Positions 1 through 5,152 of a stretch of 5,639 nucleotides of DNA are shown in pieces. The DNA lies in the NCBI GenBank assembly GCA_003453555.1, contig DMLA01000079.1, positions 1 to 5,639 of the forward strand, written 5' to 3'. Under the pieces are notes generated by a model, which was not told where the DNA came from, searched no databases, and saw only the letters and a program-made list of their open reading frames with translations. The stretch is from Chloroflexota bacterium. GTDB taxonomy: Bacteria; Chloroflexota; Anaerolineae; UBA7937. The translations under genes were made by a program, and so were the position numbers. Numbering within the stretch: the first letter of the stretch is position 1; each line of letters starts with the position of its first letter.

Positions 1-1
1 G

Positions 2-130
2 GCTAGCACCCTGGGGGAGATAATGAAGAATATCACGGTTGTCGCCGACGATTTAAGGTTTGTGCCCTTCTACGGCTCTACCGGAGCCCCTACCATCCGC
101 ATCGAGGAGATGCAGATCGGCGGAAAATGA
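2..130 (+). CDS. 3' end of an unidentified upstream gene
   Basis: The frame is open from the window edge to a TGA at 128-130 and gives a 42-residue C-terminus ending in IEEMQIGGK. The start lies outside the window. I do not recognise the family. The fragment is soluble-looking, with no membrane segment and a Val/Phe/Pro/Gly-rich middle. The stop overlaps the ATG of the next gene in an ATGA arrangement, so the two are probably translationally coupled and functionally linked. Reading-frame continuity and this overlap are the only support. An ATG at 23 is in frame but has no reason to be preferred as the start. Confidence 0.6.
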   Translation, partial: ASTLGEIMKNITVVADDLRFVPFYGSTGAPTIRIEEMQIGGK

Positions 131-849
131 CTCGCCTGAGGCGAATAGTAGCCTTTATCATAACCATCTATGGGATAGCGGGGATGATATTCGTGATCCT
201 CGCCTGGAGACGAGGGTTAGCAGCCACCGCCCAGATGCGGACCCAACTCCACCAGATGGGAGAGACCCTCGAGACCGCCAGTCTCGCAGCCTATACCGCT
301 GCTGATACCTTGGAAAGCGGAAGCGCAACCCTCATCGATGTGGGCGGTTTTGCCCAACAGGCCAGCGAACCTCTAAAGGAGAGCGGAAACAACCTATTGA
401 CGGTGGGGGAAGAGGTAAGCCAGGCTGGAGGGCTCTTGGAGGAGATAGCCGTTCCCGCAACCCTTCAATGGGGCGAGAGTGTTGTGGCCGGAGTCCGCGT
501 CATAACCGGTGCCACCTTCGAATACCAACACCCCTTGGCCTCCGTAGGAGCCGACTTGAAGAGGGCAGGCCAAAGCCTCGATTCCACCGGCCAAGGGCTC
601 TTGCTGACAGCAGAGGAATTGGAGAAAATACCCCCCGATCTCCAAGAGACCAGCCAAAACCTGAGCCATACCTCTCAGGAGGTTCGAAAGTCAGGTGAAG
701 ATGTCGAAAGGTTCGCCCAACAGGTCCACGATCTCGCCGACAGCGCTATCTTCAGCCTGGGTCTGGCCGCGATAGTGGGCTACCTAGGCACGCTACATCT
801 CATCTTGGCTCTAATGGGCATAACCATGTGGCCAAATAGTAGAGCCTAG
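127..849 (+). CDS. Two-helix membrane protein with an extended helical middle domain, unknown function
   Basis: This is a 240-residue protein of no family I recognise. The N-terminus (MTRLRR) is basic and is followed by a hydrophobic helix at about residues 7-27. A second hydrophobic helix lies at about 207-232, near the C-terminus. The roughly 175 residues between them are polar, rich in Ala, Gln, Glu, Ser and Thr, and have heptad-like spacing of Leu and Val (for example LKESGNNLLTVGEEV and LQETSQNLSHTSQEV). This resembles the coiled-coil part of chemoreceptors or other helical-bundle spacers, but I see no HAMP or signalling hairpin signature. Both termini are probably on the same side of the membrane. 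The ATG overlaps the upstream stop by ATGA, pointing to one transcript with the partial gene before it. The TAG stop is 12 bases before the next start. A stress-sensing, scaffold or envelope role is possible but cannot be chosen from the sequence. Confidence 0.8.
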   Translation: MTRLRRIVAFIITIYGIAGMIFVILAWRRGLAATAQMRTQLHQMGETLETASLAAYTAADTLESGSATLIDVGGFAQQASEPLKESGNNLLTVGEEVSQAGGLLEEIAVPATLQWGESVVAGVRVITGATFEYQHPLASVGADLKRAGQSLDSTGQGLLLTAEELEKIPPDLQETSQNLSHTSQEVRKSGEDVERFAQQVHDLADSAIFSLGLAAIVGYLGTLHLILALMGITMWPNSRA

Positions 850-861
850 AAAGGAGCGCGC

Positions 862-1542
862 TTGCCTATCTTGAAAGAGAGAGAAAGGGAACAGGCCCAG
901 AAGCAGTTCGAGGCCTTGACTAACCCGGTGAAACTGGTGATGTTCACTCAAAAGATCGAATGCCAGTATTGCGAAGAGACCAGGATGATGGTCGAGGAAC
1001 TGGCTGCCCTCTCCGACAAGGTGACCGCCGAGATCTACAACTTTATCATCGATAAAGAGGTGGCAGAGAAGTACAAGGTGGACAAGATCCCGGCCATCGC
1101 CATTCTAGGAGTTCATCCAGAGAGCCCAGGGGAGAAGGACTATGGCATCCGGTACTACGGGATCCCCGCGGGGTACGAGTTCAGCGCCCTCATCGAGGAT
1201 ATAAAGACCGTCTCCTCCGGCCAATCGGACCTCTCGGAGGAGACGAAAGCCGTCCTGGCCCAAATCGATGAGCCGGTGCATATGCAAGTCTTCACCACCC
1301 CCACCTGACCTTACTGTCCCAGGGCGGTCGTCCTGACGCATAAGATGGCTCTAGAGAGCGACCAGATCCGGGCCGATGCCATCGAAGCCATGGAGTTCCC
1401 CCATCTAGCCATCAAATACCGGGGGCAAGGGGTGCCCCGCACGGTGATCAACGAGACCCACTTCGTTGATGGGGCCGTGCCCGAGCCGATGATGGTAGAG
1501 AGGGTCCTGAAGGCGCTGGGAAAGGATACAACTAACGCCTAG
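862..1542 (+). CDS. Protein disulfide oxidoreductase (double thioredoxin fold), probable selenoprotein with UGA-encoded Sec149
   Basis: I read one 226-residue protein through an in-frame TGA at 1306-1308. The N-terminal thioredoxin-fold unit has a CQYC site (Cys34, Cys37) and a KIPAIAI stretch carrying the expected cis-Pro. The C-terminal unit begins with the strand VHMQVFTTPT, then UGA-P-Y-C-P. The family normally has CPYC here, so the TGA falls exactly on the first active-site Cys (residue 149; Cys152 retained). Downstream, the same frame continues for 78 codons with no other stop and keeps family features, including the cis-Pro stretch GVPRTVI (Pro192) and VDGAVPEP. Total length fits the family, whose members act in cytosolic disulfide formation, reduction or isomerisation. 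A Sec-Cys pair would give a more reactive redox centre. The start is TTG, with AAGGAG at 851-856. A SECIS-like hairpin follows the TGA at 1320-1335. The alternatives are a nonsense mutation or a sequencing error changing TGT/TGC to TGA. The UxxC placement and hairpin make selenocysteine more likely. Confidence 0.82.
1320..1335 (+). promoter_or_regulatory. Bacterial SECIS-like hairpin for selenocysteine insertion
   Basis: The stem pairs 1320-1325 (CAGGGC) with 1330-1335 (GTCCTG), six pairs including one G-U, closing a four-base loop GGTC at 1326-1329. Two further pairs (1316-1317 with 1336-1337) are possible across a small bulge. The first loop G lies 18 bases after the last base of the UGA. 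Bacterial SECIS elements lie inside the coding region just after the UGA and have a G among the first two loop bases. The Escherichia coli fdhF element also presents GGUC in its loop at nearly the same distance. This would recruit SelB. The short stem makes the fold alone weak evidence, so support comes mainly from the combination with the UGA-P-Y-C context. Confidence 0.7.
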
Positions 1543-1551
1543 ATCGGTCAC

Positions 1552-1581
1552 GAAACTCCTTATCCTGGGAAAGGAAGTTTC
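1552..1581 (+). promoter_or_regulatory. Hairpin that buries the Shine-Dalgarno of the methyltransferase gene
   Basis: Bases 1552-1557 (GAAACT) pair with 1576-1581 (AGTTTC), and 1558-1561 (CCTT) with 1571-1574 (AAGG), with A1575 bulged and a nine-base loop. The 3' arm contains the only good Shine-Dalgarno (AAGGAAG, 1571-1577) for the TTG start at 1585, so the closed form should hinder ribosome access. This could damp or condition translation. A weak intrinsic terminator is less likely because no clear T-run follows (TCGTTG). Confidence 0.45.
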
Positions 1582-1584
1582 TCG

Positions 1585-2157
1585 TTGCCACTAACCGGCC
1601 ACTTCGACCTGATGGCTTCTTTTTATGACCGTATCTTTGGCCCACCTGACCCTGCCCATCTGAGGGTACTTCTAGATTTGCCAACTCCAGGTCGCCTCCT
1701 GGATGTGGGTGGTGGGACGGGGCGAGTGGCCCAAACCCTGCACCATCAGGTCGGGCAGGTAATCATCCTAGACAACTCGGCAGGGATGTTGCAACAGGCC
1801 ATCATCAAGGGGTTGGCGGCTGTACAAGGCGAGGTGGAAGAACTTCCTTTCCCCGATGGCTGCTTTAGCCGTATCCTAGTAGTGGACGCTTTTCACCACT
1901 TTCGCCACCAGAGTCGGGCCGCTCAGGAGTTGCTTCGAGTCCTCTCTTCCCAAGGGCGACTGGTCATCGAGGAGCCCAATGTGAGACGATGGGCGGTGAA
2001 GGTCGTGGCTTTGGCGGAGAAGATGGCACTGATGCGGAGCCGCTTTAGTGGACTAAAGACAGCGATAGAACTCTTTAAGAAATGGGGAGGGAAAGTGACC
2101 ATCTCCAAAGAAGAAGGGTTCTACTTCTGGCTTGTAGTGCAGAAGGGGAATTATTGA
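1585..2157 (+). CDS. Class I SAM-dependent methyltransferase (UbiE/MenG-like, small)
   Basis: This 190-residue protein transfers a methyl group from S-adenosylmethionine to an unknown acceptor. The Rossmann SAM site is clear: motif I LLDVGGGTGR at residues 38-47, and an acidic residue at the end of strand 2 in VIILDNSAGML (Asp63), followed by the helix start usual in this superfamily. EELPFPDGCF at 85-94 and ILVVDAFHHF at 97-106 correspond to the later motifs of the type 11 (UbiE-like) group. The start MASFYD-type region (residues 10-15) also resembles UbiE relatives. It is shorter than UbiE itself (about 250 residues) and lacks an obvious substrate-specific insert. The start is TTG with AAGGAAG at 1571-1577; that site is held in a hairpin. 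It lies 42 bases after the selenoprotein gene and 19 before the first corrinoid protein gene, so all may be co-transcribed. A role in quinone, small-molecule or metalloid methylation cannot be distinguished. Confidence 0.85.
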   Translation: MPLTGHFDLMASFYDRIFGPPDPAHLRVLLDLPTPGRLLDVGGGTGRVAQTLHHQVGQVIILDNSAGMLQQAIIKGLAAVQGEVEELPFPDGCFSRILVVDAFHHFRHQSRAAQELLRVLSSQGRLVIEEPNVRRWAVKVVALAEKMALMRSRFSGLKTAIELFKKWGGKVTISKEEGFYFWLVVQKGNY

Positions 2158-2176
2158 CTCGTCGAGAGGAGCGATT

Positions 2177-2830
2177 ATGGCCCATGATGAACTCTTTTCC
2201 CGCATGGCCCAGGCGGTTATCGATGGCGAAAAGGAAAGAGCCGTTGAACTGGCGCAAGAGGCCCTCCGCCTTGAGATCCCGCCCTTGGAGGCAATAAACA
2301 AGGGCTATATAGTGGGCATCCAAAAGGTGGGAGAACTCTTCGAGAAAGGTGATTTCTTCCTCCCCGAGTTGGTGATGGGAGCGGAGGCGATGCAGGCGGC
2401 GCTTGCGGTTTTGGAGCCAGAACTGCAGAAGAGGCAGGAGGTACGAGAGAGGCTGGGGACAGCGGTAGCGGGAACGGTGGAGGGCGACATCCACGAGATA
2501 GGCAAGCGCTTGGTCTGCACCATGCTCGTGGCTAACGGCTTCGATGTCCTGGATTTGGGGCCCGATGTGGCCGCCGAGACCTTCATCGAGAAGGTGCGAG
2601 AATTGAAGCCGGATCTACTCCTCCTCTCGGCTCTCATGACCACCACCATGCCCGAACAGAAAGAGGTGATCGAAGCCTTGAAAGAAGCCGGCCTTCGCCG
2701 CAAAGTGAAGGTCATGGTAGGCGGGGCGGCGGTTACTCCCTCTTGGGCCCAGGAGATCGGCGCCGACGGCTACGCCGAAAACGCCATCGGAGCGGTGGAG
2801 GTGGCCAAGGGGCTGGTGGAGGCTTTCTAG
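2177..2830 (+). CDS. Corrinoid (methylcobamide) protein, MtmC/MtbC/MttC type, first copy
   Basis: This is a 217-residue cytosolic carrier of a cobamide cofactor that shuttles methyl groups between a substrate methyltransferase and a second methyltransferase. The N-terminal helical cap domain (about residues 5-85) has the family pattern around VGELFEKGDFFLPEL and MGAEAMQAAL. The B12-binding Rossmann-like domain follows (about 93-217), with the base-off motif GDIHEIG at 103-109, where His106 should ligate cobalt. SALMTTTMP is at 151-159, GG at 182-183 and ADGYAENA at 196-203. Length matches the family. The ATG at 2177 has AGAGGAG at 2165-2171. A second, diverged copy follows after a 138-base gap, then an MtmB-family methyltransferase, so methyl-compound metabolism is the clear context. 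The two copies may serve different methyltransferases or act together; the sequence does not say which one partners the MtmB homolog. Confidence 0.93.
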   Translation: MAHDELFSRMAQAVIDGEKERAVELAQEALRLEIPPLEAINKGYIVGIQKVGELFEKGDFFLPELVMGAEAMQAALAVLEPELQKRQEVRERLGTAVAGTVEGDIHEIGKRLVCTMLVANGFDVLDLGPDVAAETFIEKVRELKPDLLLLSALMTTTMPEQKEVIEALKEAGLRRKVKVMVGGAAVTPSWAQEIGADGYAENAIGAVEVAKGLVEAF

Positions 2831-2968
2831 CAGCCTGGTTGAGGTGCCCACTGCAGTCTGGCAAGCATTGGGCGACACGAGCCAGGTGGTATATACCCTG
2901 ACACTATACTAAGAGATAATAGGGCCGGTTTCAAAATCTGCTAGGTGCAAAGGAGGTACAAAGGGCGA
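2831..2968 (+). promoter_or_regulatory. Gap between corrinoid genes; structured, with weak cobalamin-riboswitch-like motifs
   Basis: The gap is long for this operon and looks structured. CCTGG at 2834-2838 can pair with CCAGG at 2882-2886, and GCCCA at 2846-2850 with TGGGC at 2869-2873. In order it contains CCCACTG, TGGCAAGC and GAGCCAGG followed by ACC. These resemble, each imperfectly, the CCACUG, GGGAAGGC and AGUCAGGAgACC blocks of the right half of cobalamin riboswitches. I do not see a convincing left half. A perfect palindrome GGTATATACC lies at 2888-2897 and could be an operator or part of a -10 region (TTGGGC at 2868 is 16 bases upstream of TATATA at 2890). No T-run terminator is visible. 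A strong Shine-Dalgarno (AAAGGAGG, 2949-2956) ends the gap. Confidence 0.3.
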
Positions 2969-3634
2969 ATGGAAATTCTCGAAAGGTTGGTTCAGGCTGT
3001 CCAAGATGGCGAGGCTGAAGAGGCTGTGGCCCTGGCCCAAGAGGCTATGGCCGCAAAGATGGAGCCTCTGGCGGTGGTGGACGCTTTGACTGAGGGGATA
3101 CGGGAGGTGGGAGATCGTTTCGAGCGGATGGAGATCTTTCTTCCAGAGATGATGCTAGCCGCCCAGGCGATGCAGAAAACGCTGGAACTATTAAGCCCCT
3201 ATTTGGAGGGCCAAAAGGAAAGACGAGAGGAGAAAGGCACAGTGGTTATAGGCACCGTGGAGGGAGACATCCACGAGATAGGCAAGAACATAGTGGCCTT
3301 GCTCTTAGAAGTAAACGGCTTCACCGTCTATGACCTGGGGCCCGATGTCAACGCCCTCGATTTCATCAAAAGGGCTCAAGAGGTGAAAGCCGATATAATC
3401 GGCGCTTCGGCTCTTATGACTACCACTATGCCCGGCCAGGGCGAGATAATAGAACTCCTAAGAGATATGGGGTTACGCGACCATTTCCACGTAACCGTGG
3501 GCGGCACCCCCGTCACCCAAGAATGGGCAGAGGAGATAGGCGCCGACTCCTGGGCGGAGAACGCCACAAAAGCGGTGGCTATCTTAGAGAGGGCGATGAA
3601 AGAGAGGAGAGGTCATGCCCGCGCCACCCTATAA
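2969..3634 (+). CDS. Corrinoid (methylcobamide) protein, MtmC/MtbC/MttC type, second copy
   Basis: This 221-residue corrinoid protein has the same architecture as the first copy: a helical cap (about residues 1-82, including FERMEIFLPEMMLAAQAMQ) and a B12 domain with GDIHEIG at 99-105 (His102 as the cobalt ligand), SALMTTTMP at 147-155, GG at 178-179 and ADSWAENA at 192-199. It shares long identical blocks with its neighbour (GTVEGDIHEIGK, LGPDV, SALMTTTMP) but is well diverged elsewhere, so the duplication is not recent. I chose ATG at 2969. An in-frame GTG at 2945 lies upstream of the Shine-Dalgarno at 2949-2956 and would put it inside the gene. The spacer to 2969 is 12 bases, somewhat long. 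The last 20 bases overlap the MtmB-family gene, implying translational coupling and making this copy the best candidate for its direct methyl acceptor. Confidence 0.93.
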   Translation: MEILERLVQAVQDGEAEEAVALAQEAMAAKMEPLAVVDALTEGIREVGDRFERMEIFLPEMMLAAQAMQKTLELLSPYLEGQKERREEKGTVVIGTVEGDIHEIGKNIVALLLEVNGFTVYDLGPDVNALDFIKRAQEVKADIIGASALMTTTMPGQGEIIELLRDMGLRDHFHVTVGGTPVTQEWAEEIGADSWAENATKAVAILERAMKERRGHARATL

Positions 3635-5000
3635 GATGTGGGAGATATTGGAGCGCGCCCGCACAGGCCCCTTCTGCGAGGATGAGCCCTTCATCATGGA
3701 GCGCTTCATGCCCCAACTGAAGGCGGTTATCAGAAAGTACGGAATAGAGTATGACCCTGCCACTCCCGTCCCCTCAGACGACCACCTAGCCGACGCCCTG
3801 TGGCGAGCGGGGCTAGAGTTCTTCTTAGAGGTAGGGGTGCTCTGTGTGGATACCCACCGCATCATAACTTTCGAGGAAGGGGAAGTAAAGGAAGCCCTCT
3901 ATCTTGTGCCAGGAGAATATCTGGTGGGCTCTGGCAAGGACGCCCGCCTCCTGAAACACCGCCCAGTGGAAGATACCAACCCACCCTTCGTCATCTTCAG
4001 CCCGGACATAACCTGTGACGAGGAACTCTTCTCGCCCCTCTCTATCGCCTACTTGAAAGAACCCTTGGCTGATGGGGTTTGCGCCCCCATCCTCGAGGAG
4101 AGCATGGGGCTCAAGATCAAGGCCCAGACCCCTACGGAGTTGGCGGGGAGCATAGAGCACGCCATGAGCCTCCGCCAAGCGGCGAAACTGGTGGGGCGTC
4201 CGGGCATCTTCTTGGTCGCCGCAGGCACGGCGGAATCGGACATAGCGCAGATATCCATTAGCCATTCCGATTGGGGGGTGAGGACCTCAGATAGCCGTCT
4301 GGTGGGAGCCCTCACCGAACTGAAGATCGACAACGCTCTCCTCAACAAGGTTGCTCACTATCAACAGTTCGGCTGTTTCGCCGGAAGCCTCACCGGGCCC
4401 ATCTATGGCGGTTATGCTGGGCGCGCCGAAGGGACCGCCATATTGCAGGTGGCCTATCACCTTATGGGCCTCTTGGTCCACCAAGCCCACTATCAGATGA
4501 ATTTCCCCTTCCATATCCATTACACCTCCAACTCCAGCCGCGAACTCCTCTGGGTCATAAGCGCCAGCCATCAAGCCATCGCCAGAAACAGTAAACTCAT
4601 CTCCTTCTCCAACGGCTTCTTGAACGCCGGCCCGGCCACGGAGATGGTCCTCTACGAGGCCGCGGCTCACGCCTTGGCTAGCACCGTCTCAGGGGCCAAC
4701 CTCTGGGAGGCGGCAGTGGCCCACAACAAATACAAAAACCGGGCCACCCCCCTGGAGGCCCGTATGGCCGCAGAGGTGGGCCACGCTTGCGCCCACATGA
4801 ACCTCACGCGGGAGGGGGCCAACGAACTGGTGCAGAAAATAGTGGCCAAATACGAGGAAAGAGTCGCCGATGCGCCTTTAGGCAGCCTCTTCTCCGAGTG
4901 CTACGATGTGGCCAAGGCCGTGCCTAGGAAAGAGTATCTCGACCTCTACGCCCGAGTTAAAGACGATCTAATAGAGATGGGCCTCGAATTCCCCTATTGA
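3615..5000 (+). CDS. mtmB: MtmB-family corrinoid methyltransferase lacking pyrrolysine
   Basis: This is a 461-residue homolog of monomethylamine methyltransferase MtmB (458 residues in Methanosarcina), which methylates a corrinoid protein. Shared blocks include GVLCVDTHRI (74-83), GRPG (194-197), ELKID (235-239), PIYGGYAG (262-269), AGPATEM (338-344), EARMAAEV (381-388) and SECYDV (427-432). True MtmB has a UAG-encoded pyrrolysine at 202. Here there is no in-frame TAG, and the aligned residue is Val201 (GTC at 4215-4217). From my remembered M. barkeri sequence, residues lining the pyrrolysine site also differ: Glu229 is Leu229, Glu259 is Leu259, Gln333 is Asn333 and Tyr335 is Phe335. The fold is kept but methylamine chemistry is unlikely; another methylated substrate is the best guess, by analogy with non-pyrrolysine MttB homologs such as glycine betaine methyltransferase MtgB. 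The ATG at 3615 has GAGGAGAGG upstream and overlaps the corrinoid gene by 20 bases; an in-frame ATG at 3636 is a weaker choice. The symbol denotes family, not proven function. Confidence 0.9.
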   Translation: MPAPPYKMWEILERARTGPFCEDEPFIMERFMPQLKAVIRKYGIEYDPATPVPSDDHLADALWRAGLEFFLEVGVLCVDTHRIITFEEGEVKEALYLVPGEYLVGSGKDARLLKHRPVEDTNPPFVIFSPDITCDEELFSPLSIAYLKEPLADGVCAPILEESMGLKIKAQTPTELAGSIEHAMSLRQAAKLVGRPGIFLVAAGTAESDIAQISISHSDWGVRTSDSRLVGALTELKIDNALLNKVAHYQQFGCFAGSLTGPIYGGYAGRAEGTAILQVAYHLMGLLVHQAHYQMNFPFHIHYTSNSSRELLWVISASHQAIARNSKLISFSNGFLNAGPATEMVLYEAAAHALASTVSGANLWEAAVAHNKYKNRATPLEARMAAEVGHACAHMNLTREGANELVQKIVAKYEERVADAPLGSLFSECYDVAKAVPRKEYLDLYARVKDDLIEMGLEFPY

Positions 5001-5044
5001 GATGCCGCCGCCTACTAATGGAGATAACTCTCAAGGTACAAAAG

Positions 5045-5073
5045 CAAAACTCTAAAAGGATAACCATGACCGA
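5045..5073 (+). repeat. 29-bp direct repeat, copy 1 (leader RBS and start)
   Basis: This 29-base unit (starting CAAAACTCTAAAAGGA and ending TGACCGA) recurs at 5153-5181 with 27 identical positions, offset by 108 bases. It contains a Shine-Dalgarno (AAAAGGA) and a start codon, ATG here and GTG in the second copy. A looser third match to its first part (AACTCTCAAGG) lies at 5026-5036. Confidence 0.85.
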
Positions 5074-5137
5074 ACATGTTCCAGTGCTGGCAGAAGTTAC
5101 CTTCTGCCAGCGGGGGGCTTCGGACGTCAGATGGTAA
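5066..5137 (+). CDS. Possible 23-residue leader peptide or decayed 5' copy of cutA
   Basis: ATG at 5066 has a well-placed AAAAGGA Shine-Dalgarno at 5054-5060 and opens a 23-codon frame ending in TAA at 5135-5137. The first eight residues, MTEHVPVL, match the cutA start MTDYIQVI in character at nearly every position (E/D, H/Y, V/I, V/V, L/I). This suggests a truncated duplicate of that start rather than an independent gene. The rest (AEVTFCQRGASDVRW) matches nothing I know. The ORF runs through hairpin 5087-5110, and its stop codon sits in the loop of hairpin 5126-5145, an arrangement that could let translation influence folding. Expression is unproven. Confidence 0.35.
   Translation: MTEHVPVLAEVTFCQRGASDVRW
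5087..5110 (+). repeat. Perfect 10-bp inverted repeat (hairpin 1)
   Basis: CTGGCAGAAG at 5087-5096 pairs perfectly with CTTCTGCCAG at 5101-5110 around a TTAC loop. No T-run follows on the plus strand (CGGGGGG), so it is not a standard intrinsic terminator. Its loop is complementary to the loop of the second hairpin 24 bases downstream. Confidence 0.8.
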
Positions 5138-5145
5138 CATCTGAC
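5126..5145 (+). repeat. Perfect 8-bp inverted repeat (hairpin 2)
   Basis: GTCAGATG at 5126-5133 pairs with CATCTGAC at 5138-5145 around a GTAA loop that contains the TAA stop of the small ORF. Loop GTAA is the exact complement of the TTAC loop of hairpin 1, and complementarity extends to six bases (GTTACC at 5096-5101, GGTAAC at 5133-5138). The hairpin ends eight bases before the cutA ribosome-binding repeat. Confidence 0.78.
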
Positions 5146-5152
5146 CCCACAT

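Noticed and set aside
1306..1308. Simple pseudogene from a nonsense mutation
   Set aside because: It cannot be excluded, but the stop falls exactly on the redox Cys, the rest of the protein is intact, and a SECIS-like loop follows. All three together are unlikely by chance.
1345..1542. Separate 65-residue ORF starting at ATG 1345
   Set aside because: It is in the same frame as the preceding ORF, starts inside the second thioredoxin unit just after the active site, and has no good ribosome-binding site. It is the C-terminal part of the selenoprotein.
2053..2878. Minus-strand ORFs opposite the first corrinoid gene
   Set aside because: They have low-complexity, Arg/Ser-rich translations and no ribosome-binding sites, and the plus-strand gene fully explains the sequence.
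2945..2971. GTG at 2945 as the start of the second corrinoid protein
   Set aside because: The strong Shine-Dalgarno AAAGGAGG would then lie inside the gene, and the extra eight residues are not family-like. ATG 2969 gives the normal N-terminus.
4203..4230. In-frame amber codon encoding pyrrolysine in the MtmB homolog
   Set aside because: I read the codons across the GRPG region. The aligned codon is GTC, and the whole 461-codon frame has no internal TAG.
3825..4670. Several minus-strand ORFs of 78-146 codons antisense to the MtmB-family gene
   Set aside because: They have no recognisable domains and lie opposite a strongly conserved gene. They are by-products of GC-biased codon use.
5087..5145. 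Tandem hairpins as an intrinsic terminator or CRISPR-like unit
   Set aside because: There is no U-tract after either stem, the two stems differ in sequence, and there is no repeat-spacer periodicity.
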